DNA of 64,000 nucleotides, taken from positions 55,959,131 to 56,023,130 of the forward strand of contig OX359247.1 in NCBI GenBank assembly GCA_947179485.1, read 5' to 3'. The notes below the pieces were generated by a model. It saw only the letters and a program-made list of their open reading frames with translations. It searched no databases and was not told the DNA's origin. Shown piece by piece: positions 34,453 through 46,149 of the stretch. The position numbers and the translations under genes were made by a program. Every line of letters starts with the position of its first letter. Position 1 is the stretch's first letter. This DNA comes from Allacma fusca. Taxonomy: Eukaryota; Arthropoda; Collembola; Symphypleona; Sminthuridae.

Positions 34453-37400
34453 TCACATGTAGTATGTAATATTTTCTATTTCCAGAGTACAAAATTTGAT
34501 TGCTTCAATTTCGCTTGTTTTCTTAAGAATTGTTTCTGTGCTGGAATTTCTGCGTTTCCTAAATATATATTTACATCCATTTACCGAAGTTATTTTAAAG
34601 GTATTTAGTAGTACAAAGTACAATTCGCACTCACATTTATTACAAACACATTTGCATTTTGCATTCAAAAAATACAGAATTTGGCCAATCATCTTGTTAC
34701 GTAGATAAACCAAGCTATTATTCCGCCTCGCAGTAACCACATTCGAGTACAAATGGTGACCTATTATTCCACTTGGGCTTGTGGTTACTTCTACAATTTT
34801 CGAATCATTCTCCATTATAGAGCGGATAAATCCTTCATCACTTTCTGGTGCTTTTGAAAATGGAACTTTTGTTCCAATTCTCGGAAGCCTGGACCTGGAA
34901 AGCTTGATACGATCCCTCAAATAGTACTTCATCGACGCAGTTTTGGTAGTTTCGCACACATTTGTAGCACAAAGCTTCCCAATGAATTTTTGAGCAACTT
35001 GATCAATTATGCCGGTTGAACTATGAACATATGATTTCAGGAGCCCATTAATATCTTCAAATAAAAAACATGAGGTGTTCCACAGTGGTCCCCATTTTCC
35101 ACGCAGTCGACAATATGGGATAGTTGGTGAACATTAAAACTGCAAAATTCTTTCCCGTAAAGTTCCTAAACCTGACAGACAAACATTTTTAAATTTGATC
35201 TGCACACTGATAAATCTTCAGGGCACACCTCCAGAGTAAGTAACTTGTGTATAGAGTTGCAGAGAATAGTAAAATGTTGTAAGCAGCGGCTATCTAGTAT
35301 TTCATCCAAAACTACTGGAATTGCGAACATCCAAATTTTTAGTTCTGAGGCTTTCCAGTACTTTATTTCTTTAACACTTCTGGGTAAGCGTGCTAATTCT
35401 GCAGCAACTTTTATGATGGGAAATCGTTTATCGATTTCATCTTTCCGATTGCCAATGTAGTATACCATTGATGTAGATGTTAGCCATAGAACCGTAAATG
35501 TGCGTACTATTCCCAGTAATACGCAGTGCATATAGTCCACACAAAAGCCTTCGACAATGTCAAATCCTTTCAACAACAAAATTGGGGATGCTGTAAGTAT
35601 TCCTTTGGAGAAATTCGACTGTTGAACTTGAAGTTTATAATTTTCGTGATTCCGCTTCATAGGTGATTTCTGTAAGTATACCCTTGTGTGACCATTTCCC
35701 TTCCGTACTACAGTGCCCTCGTCCTCACACCAAGTACATCCGAATCTTCCATTATACTGGGTATGCCCCTGAAGAACGCATCTTGCTACGGCATCCACAG
35801 AAATGCACGAAACAAATACTTTTGAGTAAATGTACTCATTTGCTAAATTTTTCCATTTTACAGGTATTTCTTGCAAGGAGTTGAGTTGCTTGATAACTGG
35901 CGGGAATACAAGGAAAGGGTCTATTTTCCTTTTACCACTCCAAATAGCTGCGCAAATAAATATTGCTTCTTCAGGTACAAAGGTAGTTCATTACAAGTCA
36001 TCACAATAGGCCACAGAGAATTTCCGGAAGAACGAAATAGAGGTACTCCATCGGTATTTAATGTGAACGTTAAATCCATGTTATTATTGTTCGAGCTGGA
36101 TGAGTTTGTAGTTGTGCTCCTTGAATGAAATTTGTCCAACACGTCCATTACATCAGTAGACTGGAGATCAATTTCAAGTTGTTTTCGGATATCAAGAACA
36201 GCAAACATGTGGTTGTTTCGCATGTCAAAATTTGACGGCAGAGAAAATTTGCAGTTCTTGCAAGTTGTATTTTCTACATGACTGTTGCATTTTCCACAAA
36301 AGTAGTGTTTATTAACAAAAACAGTGGTAGGAGCTAGATGTCGATTGAATCTATATTCAGTAGTGGGATAATATGCCGAGTCCGGAATGTGAAGTTTGAG
36401 TAGTTGTAGAAGACCTTCCAATGCATTTTTCTTTAAATTAAATTTTTAAAACAAAAGCAGACACCAAGCTTAGGCCTTTAGCGTCAGAGAACATCCCTCA
36501 TACAACTGGAACATAAATGTAATTATTAAAATTAATTATTGGGAATATATTCAGCGTCAACATATGACACAGCCCATATCTAGAAAATACAAGTAACTCC
36601 CATAATAAACATGCAAATTTCGTTATTTGTAGCAAAATTAATTCTAACAAACATTTCTTTAGCTTGGGTCAATGCATATTCCAAGTCACGCGAATAAAAG
36701 TGGAATTCGTCCCGGGGATATGTAATTTTCTATGATTACGTAATCTTTATTTAAAGCAGATTTCTTCGTAAGCAACTTTTGTCAGTTTTTTTTGGAAATT
36801 CATAATAAAATATTTTGACTTCCAAATTGTGCAGATAGAACTACATTCTTCCAGTATATTACAAACCAAAATCAGGAATATGAAAAATGCCATTAGTCAT
36901 CTCAAAATTCAAAACGTCACTGCATAATCAACATTTCTGACTTGGATTAGTCTGATGTTAAGTCACAATATAGCCACTCTAACAATATAGTCACTCTATA
37001 GACTTCAAAAAATAGCCTACAAACGGCTTTTGAGAAACAAGTTGGATCACTCAAAGATTGCCAGAAGAAACCTTGCTTCAAGTTTTGGGCTCTTGTTTCC
37101 AGAAATCATTAGGACCTTATACTAAGCTCAGGAACAACATACGATTATCACAAATCGAACATCAAAATTGTTGTCGGAAATAACTTTGGTTGCTAAAATA
37201 GATACCATCACAAGAAACGCTTCACGTTGATGACCCCAGTGGCCTCAAAAATTAAATTATTTGACAAAATTGATTTTTCTAGATGTTAGTCTGCTACCAA
37301 ATATTTTAATAGAATATTTCATGAGTTACTCCCTTAAATTCCTAGTTAAGGTTATTACCCTGTATATTTCTTGTCAAATGTTCAGACCATGGGAAAGATT

Positions 37401-37565
37401 TACCTTTGATTCCAAATTAATATATGAAATGGGGTCTGATGCCGGCTGATCAAATTGGAGTTCACGACTTTCATCCAAAATTTCGCTTGAGTCAGACAAA
37501 TGTTCATTATTATCCTCATCACTAATACTTGAAACGTCCCAGGACTCGTCTGAATTGTCATTCAT
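34453..37565 (-). pseudogene. CACTA/EnSpm-type (Tnp2-like) transposase, decayed
   Basis: Pieces in order: an acidic N-terminal exon at 37565-37374 (DESWDVSSISDEDNNEHLSD); 36421-35921 with a zinc ribbon (YFCGKCNSHV and TCKNCKF) and DLTFTLNTDGVPLFRSSGNS; 35920-35166 with QYNGRFGCTWCEDEG and the family box VDYMHCVLLGIVRTF; 35165-34453 with KEFCSFNVHQLSHIVDC and GPLWNTSCFLFEDING. Breaks: an A-run frameshift near 35919, an in-frame TAG after FVCQV at 35166, and a one-base loss near 35090 between VEN and the following WGPLW. These make it non-functional. The family is a DDE-type cut-and-paste transposase. It is divergent to the intact gene at 38145. Confidence 0.75.
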
Positions 37566-38144
37566 TATTTCAGTAAGATTTAGTGGGGAAATAGTTAATA
37601 TACAATTGCTAAATAGTTATAATTTAATTACCTAGGGTTAAAACAGCTCCATCTCCGCCGAACAAGTTGTTGACATTGCCGAATAATAAACCTGGAATCT
37701 GTTTTGAATTATTCTGAAACCGAATCAGGTATGCATAAATTCTGGGATGTAATAGTTGTTGCTAAAATTTTCATGCTAATTTATATATTTTGTACGTTCT
37801 ACTCACCCTATTTTTCCGGCTCCACAATGTCTGTCTGGGAAGTTTTCTGCAATCTTTTGGCATGTTGTTCGCAAACAGACTTACAAAACAAAATTATTCT
37901 AGAGATTTCAATCGTCCGTTAACACTCGCAAACAAATATTATAATTATTCAATTTGAAAGTGATCAAATTTAAATTTGAACTGTCCCCAAAACCCAAGGA
38001 TAGAAATCATTCATCGAGATTCCCACCTAGTGCCCTAGAGAATGTTGAATTCACATCATTTTCATGGTAATGGCTGACGTGAGTTGATACTATAACGAGC
38101 TTGTAAATTTTGGCTCTCCAAATTTTTGCATTGAACTCAAAATT

Positions 38145-39479
38145 ATGGATGCAAAAGTAAAATCTGGGTACAGTTGTATATTTTTTACAGCCGATCAGAC
38201 TTACTCTTATGTGAAAACAAGTAATGTTGAATTTGGAAGATACAATTATCCTAGTGTGGAGTTAGCTATAAATAAGATACTTCCTGTTGTTTGGGATAAT
38301 ACTGGAGAGGAGCTTATGGCAAAGCTTTTGGCAACTCGTGAGTGTTAATGGGTTTTATTTATAAATTTACATGTCATCATTTAGCATGAGTTGCTTTTTC
38401 AATTTCTGTTTTGTTTGATCTCACAGGATCAAAATCTAAAATGTCTAAAATGGCTGCAAATTTAGCAGAGGAAGCCAGGGATCAATCGTTTAGCGAGAAG
38501 GACCTGGGAAAAAACAAGCGTGGGAGAGTTCCTAAAACAATTTCGAATGAGTTTGAAGTAATTTGATTGCTTGCGTTGATATATCATCTTCGTTTTCTAA
38601 TTTTTATTTAGCTAGTCGTAGAAGATTACAATGTTTGTATCAGTGTTTTCGTATGTAAAATAGACAACAAGCCCCAGCAAGCGGAAAATCCAAGGTCCAT
38701 CAACTAAAAAGAAGGTATTTGGATTCATTCAACTTCAAATTAATTTGAATTATGCATTTAATTATTAAGTAAAATATGTTTAGTTTTGGCAAATTGTTTC
38801 TCCAAGATTGGCAAATAAAAAATTGTTTATCTTCCAATTTTAGTTAAGGAGGGAAGCCCACGAAGTTATTCTTGCTTTGGACCCCTCACCAATTCTAATA
38901 GATGAAGCTAACCATAGCAGCCGCGCAGTGACTACAAACGAGATGCAAGATGAGGTTTCTTTTGACTAAAGTACCCGTTGAATTATAATATTCATGATAA
39001 ATGCTGGAATGTTTTTTACATTTTTTAAAGGTGACCCAATTGCCTCAATATTCCACTGAGGAAATTTCCAGCCTGTTGGCTGATAAGGACAAGGAGATCG
39101 ATAAATTGCGCCAGGAGCTACAAATTCAGAAGTCACGCATGTATAAGCTAAAAAGTAAGTGAGACCTAAAACAATCGTTAAATTCACTGCATAAATAATA
39201 TTTGTGCCAATAATTGTAACTATAAATGTATACTAAATACATAAATGATCTACAGAATCAACCTCCGTTAGCAGCAATACTCGAGCTGAGATGGTTGAAC
39301 TAGGAGATGGATTAACCGCCTATACAGATGTTGTGGATAACATACGAGATCGCTTTCACAATAGTCCCAACCAGTTTATACGAGCAATCATGGAACAAAC
39401 CGGAATTTTTCCGCTTGAGGATATAGCGCGTTGTTCCGTTTATGGTCATAAAACTTCCACCAGCACCACTCAATCTTGA
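38145..39479 (+). CDS. BEN-like domain protein, six exons, likely transposon partner gene
   Basis: Exons 38145-38337, 38427-38557, 38664-38714, 38844-38954, 39031-39154 and 39256-39479 have GT-AG borders and matching phases (1, 0, 0, 0, 1), giving 277 residues with no break. The N-terminal part (KSGYSCIFFTADQTYSYVKT) is unrecognised. Exon 3 is basic (SPSKRKIQGPSTKKK), a likely nuclear signal. Exon 5 is a coiled coil (LLADKDKEIDKLRQELQIQK). The C-terminal LTAYTDVVDNIRDRF, PNQFIRAIMEQTGIFPLEDI and ARCSVYGHK resemble a BEN domain, a DNA-binding or protein-interaction fold found in chromatin factors and mobile elements. It is head-to-head with the decayed transposase, about 0.6 kb away. Function in transposition is inference. 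Confidence 0.65.
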
Positions 39480-40920
39480 CCTGCTCTGGGACCGAAGTTC
39501 TTTGCACACAAAAGTAATATCACTTTTTTGCACAACATTTCAGCAGAAATTCCGAATAAATTTCTGCGGCCTTTATTTGTAATGCGTGTGTATATAATTT
39601 CGGGAAATATTTTCTATGTTTTCAGAATTCGTGATTTCTGAATGTTCGCTAACCTATGGATCTCTTGGGTTTCATAAATATGAAGCGAGCTGCCGTAGCA
39701 TTTGTACAGACGCGCGTAAACGTCTCAAGAACAAAAACACTGAACAATGAAACGCTTAAAATTTGTCATAATTTTTTGAATGCAAGAATAAATATTTTAC
39801 GTTTATTGTAAATTAAAGGAACAATGTTTCGTACTTTATTATATATTTATTGGAAATACTAATTTTGCATTTTATTTTTGGTTGGGAATTAAGGGTGTGG
39901 AACATAAGAAGTTATGGGATCTTAAAAGAAAATGGCTAAAGCATAATTAGGTTTCTCATATGGGTATCTATGGGAACATGTGGGAAAAAAGTATATGAAA
40001 ACGTCTGCATATCTTATACAGTTTTCTTATACGTTACTACTTATGGGATCTTATGTGGGAGTGACGGTCGGGACCATACTATACAAAAAATCAAAGAACA
40101 GCCCTAATCATACGTATCTCAATTTGTTGTTCATAAAAGTTTCCTAGAATTTGGTTTTCAAATCAGAAATTTCTAATATTCGAGCTTATTTGCTGTCTTT
40201 TGAGAAAGCTTGTTATTTAAATTTACACAAAATGTCTTTTGAAAATTTAAATTTAGAAAGCAATGCCACAGCGGTACCACCACGCCTGCCTATGTGAGCT
40301 AGCGCTGAAAAAATGACTAATGTAAACCTGTATGTGCAGACGTTTGTATGTAGCTGCTAAGTAACCTTCCGGAGTATTTGAGTAGCATAAAAGCCTAATT
40401 AACGTTTATGATCACGGCGGGCTTGTGGGACCTCATAACAATTCAATTACTTTGTCTAATTAAAGTGTTTTTAATTTGCTCGATAAATAGTAATCATTCA
40501 GTCCCATTTCAATTAAATATTTAATTATGGATAATTCAATTATTGTATTTTTGTAATGTTAATGGTGTGAGGATAGCTCACGCGAGGGTTATTCAGCATA
40601 GTATCATTACGTAACTGTAAATACAAAAATAAGCCCTGTCGTGGATTATTTGCGTGGATTCTCGCATCCTCAACTGATCCGCCAATATTTTGACTAGAGT
40701 ATCCAAATTCGTTTTTGCTGATTTTATTTTATACAGCAATAAATTGAATATTTCATTATTGATTCTTGATTATGCACTAAATATACGTACCTAATGTTTC
40801 GTGAAAACAAATAAGGAAAATATTTTGACGTAGTAATAGTTATGAACTAATTATTATTGCAGGTAGATATGGTTTACTGAGGAGAATTAAATCCCAATTG
40901 AGGAAATCTTTTTGTTGTCC
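39480..40920. other. Intergenic with repeated TATGGGATCTTATG motifs
   Basis: 39905-40060 holds several tatggga / cttatg motifs; similar motifs lie at 34190-34330 on the far side of the transposase. They could be subterminal repeats of the CACTA-type element. No gene seen. Confidence 0.35.
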
Positions 40921-40967
40921 TAGAGAAAGTCTCAGAAAAGGCTTCGCATAGAAACCTTGCAGCAACT

Positions 40968-41668
40968 GTGGCAGTAGTTACCGAAAAGAGAGTTGATCTT
41001 CTGGGCAATAATAAAGCAACCATATATATGCTAATACTTTCCGAGGTTAACAGGAATGAGCCAAGACAAAGTATCTACTGGATTGGAGCCAGGAAACGTC
41101 ATTTAATTTATACTTCACAATACCAGATGAAAGTAAAAAACAATAATGTAATTTTAATATCTATTTGAATGAATTTTAAATTGATCATGCGGTTTTATGT
41201 ACAGGTACGCTTTTTATTGGAGCCTTCCAAAACAACACTGTAGTTGAAGCTGCGATTTTAGAAGATCTGAAAACTTTGTATAAAAGAATCGAGAAATGTA
41301 ATGCAACTACGATCGATATTCAGGTTTTTTATAGTTACACGGCTAGACCTTTCAAATTGTCCGACATTGATAAAGCGGTATTTCCAGCAGCTTCAGAGTT
41401 TCAGTTCAGCCTTCATTCTGCAATATGGGATTCACGAATGACTTGTAAAATCGCGCTAAAAATGTCCGTGTTCAAGAAAAACGGTGACACCACCTATAGT
41501 AGCATACAGCGAAGTCCGAGATCAAAAAGTATGAATGTGGGCGACAGATATACGTGCATTCCATGCAGCAAAAAGAAATTCAAGAAGATTTACGGACAGA
41601 AGCCAGGTTTTGGTGATTTTTCCGATCAGGAAGAAGTTTCTGACGATTCGGAAATTAGGCTCTGAATG
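40968..41668 (+). CDS. Possible two-exon gene of unknown function
   Basis: Exon A runs from before 40968 (AATVAVVTEKRVDLL, SIYWIGARKRHLIYTS) to about 41131. After acceptor tatgtacag, exon B at 41204-41665 reads TLFIGAFQNNTVVEAAILED, FYSYTARPFKLSDIDKAVF, a CxxC motif in RYTCIPCSKKKFKK and an acidic end DFSDQEEVSDDSEIRL. Exon B starts with 2 nt of a codon. The phase-matching donor of exon A is uncertain (AAAC|GTCATT would fit), so the join is not secure. The lysine-rich CxxC part and acidic tail suggest a nuclear protein; it may be another passenger of the transposon. Confidence 0.35.
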
Positions 41669-42172
41669 ATTCAATGTGGAAGAAGAATAAGGCTAAATGA
41701 TTAAATGTTTATAAATGAAGTGTTAATTTTAATATCGACATAATTTTTAAGAAATCGCTGAAGCAAAATGAACACAGTTCATCTACATGATAATTTGATT
41801 CAAGGTTTGTCCGTGTGGAATCCTTGACAGACTGATAATTCCGTAAATAAGGATACATACGTATAATCAACATCTGAAATTGGACATTCATTATTTTGAA
41901 TGTTCTTCATGAGCAATAATAGATGGGATCATTACACATCGTAATATGGTACGCACATTTATTGAACGATTAATTGATGTGTCGATCATAAAAATCTACA
42001 ATATGTGGCCGGACGAATTATGCTCCTCTAAATCGTGCTGCCACCAGAAACAAAATTTATGTGTCATGTCAAAATTTACTGGAATTAATTGTAAAGTCTC
42101 AATATGGACCGACAATTCTTGTGCGTTTAAAATAAATAAATAAAGTAGCATAATAATTAACATCGTAACACT

Positions 42173-44083
42173 TTAACCCTCAATAGATTCAAAGTCTTTC
42201 AAAAGCCGACGATTCCTACTATACAAGACTGTCCTCTGGATTTTAATCACAAAGCCTATTGTTAACTCCAACAGTAAGTAAACCTGCACGAGAGAATACC
42301 CTCTCGACGTTAGCTGACGATGAAGGAACTGATAGATAGTTGAGTGATACTGGAGCCAACAATGGAAAATCAACACGCTTTGAACACCATAATTTAAAAC
42401 AATCTTCACCTAGGCAGTCATATTCAAAACAGTTGATATATCGGTCCAGTTCGTCTTCGAATTTATTTCCTCCGCTATTCGAGTCATGGGTTTCACGTCG
42501 GAAAGCCTCTTTCATTTCCTTCACTAGACAGAAAAAATTAAAGGTTTGGTAAATTAAATGGTAAAGGTTTAAAGGTGGCTGTACGGGAGAATGCACAGTT
42601 CCTGTCCGTCCACAACTTTGTAAACAAACTTAAAAGAGAAAGTTTCATGTAAAAGGACTCACAAAAGGGAAACTGTATATCCGCCGTCGGAGCTGGTTCT
42701 GAATTTATTGCAAAGTAATGTGAGTCGCAGGGCTGTGACGATGAAAACAGTACTCTGTATTCTTTAAGGAGAAACGCTCGAACAAGTAATCGTTGTTGTG
42801 TTGGAACTATTCCCCTGTATCGTGGGTCAGCAGAGTTGCAGATGAATATGTATCCTTGAATTGTTGATTCAAACTTTGTTTGTCAAAGAAACTGAAAATA
42901 TTTCCTTTAAGTTGCGTTTTATCGCTGAGGCAGCATCACCAAGGTACTCATGACTTTCGTAGGAATCAAGATGGTTGTACATTGAAATTATAGTCACTAC
43001 GACTTCCGAAAAAACCGCTTTTTTGTCTGTTGATGACATATTGGTGGAATCACTGAAATTTTCAGATGTGTTACTGTTTCTTTGAGCAGGCTCCAGTCGT
43101 CGTTAGTGTTTCTGAACGGTACCAAAACATGGACTCGACCCGACTCGTTTTCCCGAACCGAAAAAAATCAAAATTCTGTTCCCAAAACCGGAACCGATAT
43201 TTTCGAGTCCGGGACATTTTTGGCTTCCCGGAACCGATCCGGAAAATAAAAGCGGTTCCCGAACCGGTTCCGGTTCCTTTCCGAACAGACAGAAAATGTA
43301 TATGATTCATTTTTATGCAAGCCAAAATTGTGTCGCCTTTTCAAATGATAGTTGACAAATGCTGATCAAATGCAAGTTTCGCGTTTTTATCCAAAACGGC
43401 AGCTTTAACAAACCATTCCCGACAACTTTCGGTTTTGATTTTTGTACCCGAAACCGGACCGAAATTTGACGGTTTATAAACCGATGACCCGAAACCGGAC
43501 CGAAATGTAACGGTTCTTTAAAACGTTGACCCGAAACCGTACCGGAACCGAAACCGAACCGGAACCTCGGGAATTCCCGATACCGAACAGAAACACTAGT
43601 CGTCGTAACTCAGTAAGTATATTTCCTTTTTATGCTTCCGCAAAACCTTCCCAATTGATACTTTGACTCTGCAAAGTCGGGAAAGTACATTATACATATA
43701 GTTCCAGCGAGTTCCTGCTAATGCGATAAGCCCAACTTTTGTTAGCTGTATTAAATCAGCACACGTGAATGCTTAAAAGTGTTTTGTAGTATTTTCACGC
43801 GGTTCATGAAAGACTTGATTTTTCATCAAATATTTTTTGACAATTGAGAGTTGTATGAATGAAACATGTAAGCCTACAAAAACATGGATTCATGAAGTTC
43901 TTCATTACTTCAAGATCACTCTCACCAGCCACCCCTACCACAGAAGATTGCATTAGAATAATTTCCTCGGTTTCGGAATCGTCTAAATCAAACTCATCGC
44001 CTCCCGGGGGTTCACGCGGTTCCGCTCTCGTGAATATTTCGTTGTCCATTCGAAAGAAATCATGTTCCAAACTCCGTCTGTGA
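42173..44083 (-). pseudogene. hAT transposase relic, interrupted by a hAT MITE
   Basis: From the 5' side: an acidic segment at 44083-43804 (DEFDLDDSETEEIILMQS) ending in RLTCFIHTTLNC, the region around the conserved hAT CxxH. Then the 43104-43598 insertion, poorly readable sequence, and the C-terminal dimerisation domain at 42596-42243 (DFPLLAPVSLNYLSVPSSSA, then ANVERVFSRAGLLT). A frameshift precedes the last residues (RNRRLLKDFESIEG) at 42173. It could once have mobilised the many hAT MITEs seen here, but its TIRs were not found. Confidence 0.75.
43104..43598. mobile_element. hAT-type non-autonomous element filled with CCGAACCGGTTCC repeats
   Basis: TIRs TAGTGTTTCTGAACGGTA / inverse of TAGTGTTTCTGTTCGGTA, with exact 8-bp target duplications GTCGTCGT (43096-43103 and 43599-43606). 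Interior has many gaaccgg / ccggttcc palindromic units. Inserted into the hAT transposase relic. Confidence 0.9.
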
Positions 44084-44176
44084 TAGCTTTAAAGACCTGT
44101 CGTGGTTGAATGTTATATTTCGATATTCAATAACGCTTTACATAATAATTTTACTGAAATTAAAATGTGAGAAGTA

Positions 44177-46140
44177 TCAGAAGTAATCAAAACAACAAAG
44201 GGTAACTCTGGTAATGGATTCACAAGCACGCCACCAAAAATCATTGAACAATTCCCAGATATTTTTGCCCCACTACTATGTAACATTTTTTATCACGGGC
44301 GAATTTCCTAGTGAGTGGAAACACGCATTAATAACTCCAATTTTAAAACCTCGTGCAAACAAATACTCACCACAATCTTACCGACCGATCTCAATTCTAC
44401 CTGTTGATGTGTGTGTGTCTGATAAATAGTAAAATCCCGATGTAGTTTGATTTACTATGAAAGTTGCAGATTGTACGTGTAATTAAGTAATTGACTTGCC
44501 CGAATACAAGAATTACTATTCTAAAGATTAACAAGAGTATTTGTTGATATGTTAACAGTTCCGTGTCTTAATGCATTCTGTTACAAGCGTTAGTCATCAT
44601 TGCATCTTAACCAGATCAATGCACTAATACTTACATAAGCTTGCTATGCTACATTTCATATTACTTGCATTACACTTATTACTATGAATATAATATTCAA
44701 CACTTTTGCTATTGTCAAATAACTTAGAAATGACAAAAATAGCTAAATAAAATAATTTCACTTTCTTCAATTAAAACTAATAGCAGTAACAATTACTACT
44801 GCTACACAGTAGCAAAACTATGCCATTTCACTTCTCAACACTACCATTTCTATCCAAATTGCTAGAAGCAATTATTGCCGAAAGGGTTATTGCTTACTTG
44901 GAAGGTTCAAAGCTTTAATCAAGCAACCAATACGGTTTTCGAAAACGCAAATCCACTCTTCATGCCCTCATTGACTTGACCCATGGAATTTACAACGCTA
45001 TAGAAAATAAGAAAATGGTTGCGGTATTGTTTATAGATTTAAAAAAGGTATTTGACAGTGCGAAATTCACGAAGTTACTTTGGAAACAGACGCAAGTACA
45101 ATCTACCAACATACTTGCTGAGAATAGTATGTAGTTACTTAACTGACCGACCATTCTCTATAAAACTTGGTAAATTAATCTCCTGTAAATACAAACTAAG
45201 CGGGGGAGAACCGCAAGGAAGTGTGCTTGGCCCAGTTCTATTTATTATATTTTTTAATGATCTCTGTGAGTCTCTTAACAAATCCGCTATATATGCCGAT
45301 GATATAGCCGCTATATGTACAGGATCTGATAGTAGTAGTCTTAAGACCAATTTAGAAAATACGATGAAATGAAATTAATTAATTACTGGTGTACGGACAA
45401 TTGTATGAATGTAAACTTTCTAAAAACGTATTTTATGGAAATCTATCAACCGAAATCAAAACTAAGACCCAACATTCAACACTTCAATTGGGAGAATCAC
45501 AATTCTCAGAGTCAACCACTTCAAATACCTTGGTGTGTATCTGGACTCTGTATATTCATTTCTTATAATGTATTTCCATTAAAGGTTACAGCTTTAACTT
45601 TATGTATCTAAACTATAAAATACCGGTATACAACTCCAGTAGGAAAAAGAAAGAAACTACAGACATATATAAAATGTACGAAACGTTTGGGATCCTAACT
45701 GTTTGTAAAAGATATACATACATAACTGTATCTGCAACAAAACCCTTACTCGAACAAACTGAAAAACTTGAATGTATTAAGGATATTATCAAAGCAAACG
45801 CCGTACGGGTCACCAGAAACAATCACTTTGTAATTATACCATTCAAATCTTTCTTTTATCATAATTCTTTCCAATTCAGAGCCGCCAAATTATAGAACCA
45901 AATTCCAAGGATAATTCCCTCAACAAATTACGTTAAAGACTTTCAATTTGAATTAAGCAAGTGGCTCGTTGGAAAGCGACATAGTAATAAATGGGAGTAT
46001 TTTGTTGTAAGCTAAACTGTTAACCAAAATGACAAAATTATTGTTAGTTTAGTATGCATAATTTTAGTTCTACCTCTATAACTGTCTGTCACTGGAAATC
46101 AGTGCTTGCACTGAGTTGAATCGACAATAAAGCCATTACC
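44177..46140 (+). pseudogene. LINE reverse transcriptase relic with (CATTAC)-like tail
   Basis: RT pieces in order: KGNSGNGFTSTPPKI (44200), GEFPSEWKHALITPILKP and SYRPISILP (44305-44400), then after a solo LTR LSKLLEAIIAERVIAYLE (44850), NQYGFRKRKSTLHALIDLTH, VAVLFIDLKKVFDSA, GGEPQGSVLGPVLF and the catalytic box AIYADDIAAICTG (45290). Several frameshifts and stops break it. It ends with aataaagccattaccattaa, a simple-repeat tail typical of Jockey/CR1-like LINEs. Confidence 0.8.
44402..44840. mobile_element. Solo LTR with 5-bp target duplication
   Basis: Starts TGTTGATG and ends CTCAACA, flanked on both sides by CTACC (44397-44401 and 44841-44845). Removing it plus one CTACC rejoins the interrupted RT sequence of the LINE relic (ISILP to FLSKLLE). 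No internal retroviral region remains. Confidence 0.8.
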
Positions 46141-46149
46141 ATTAACATT

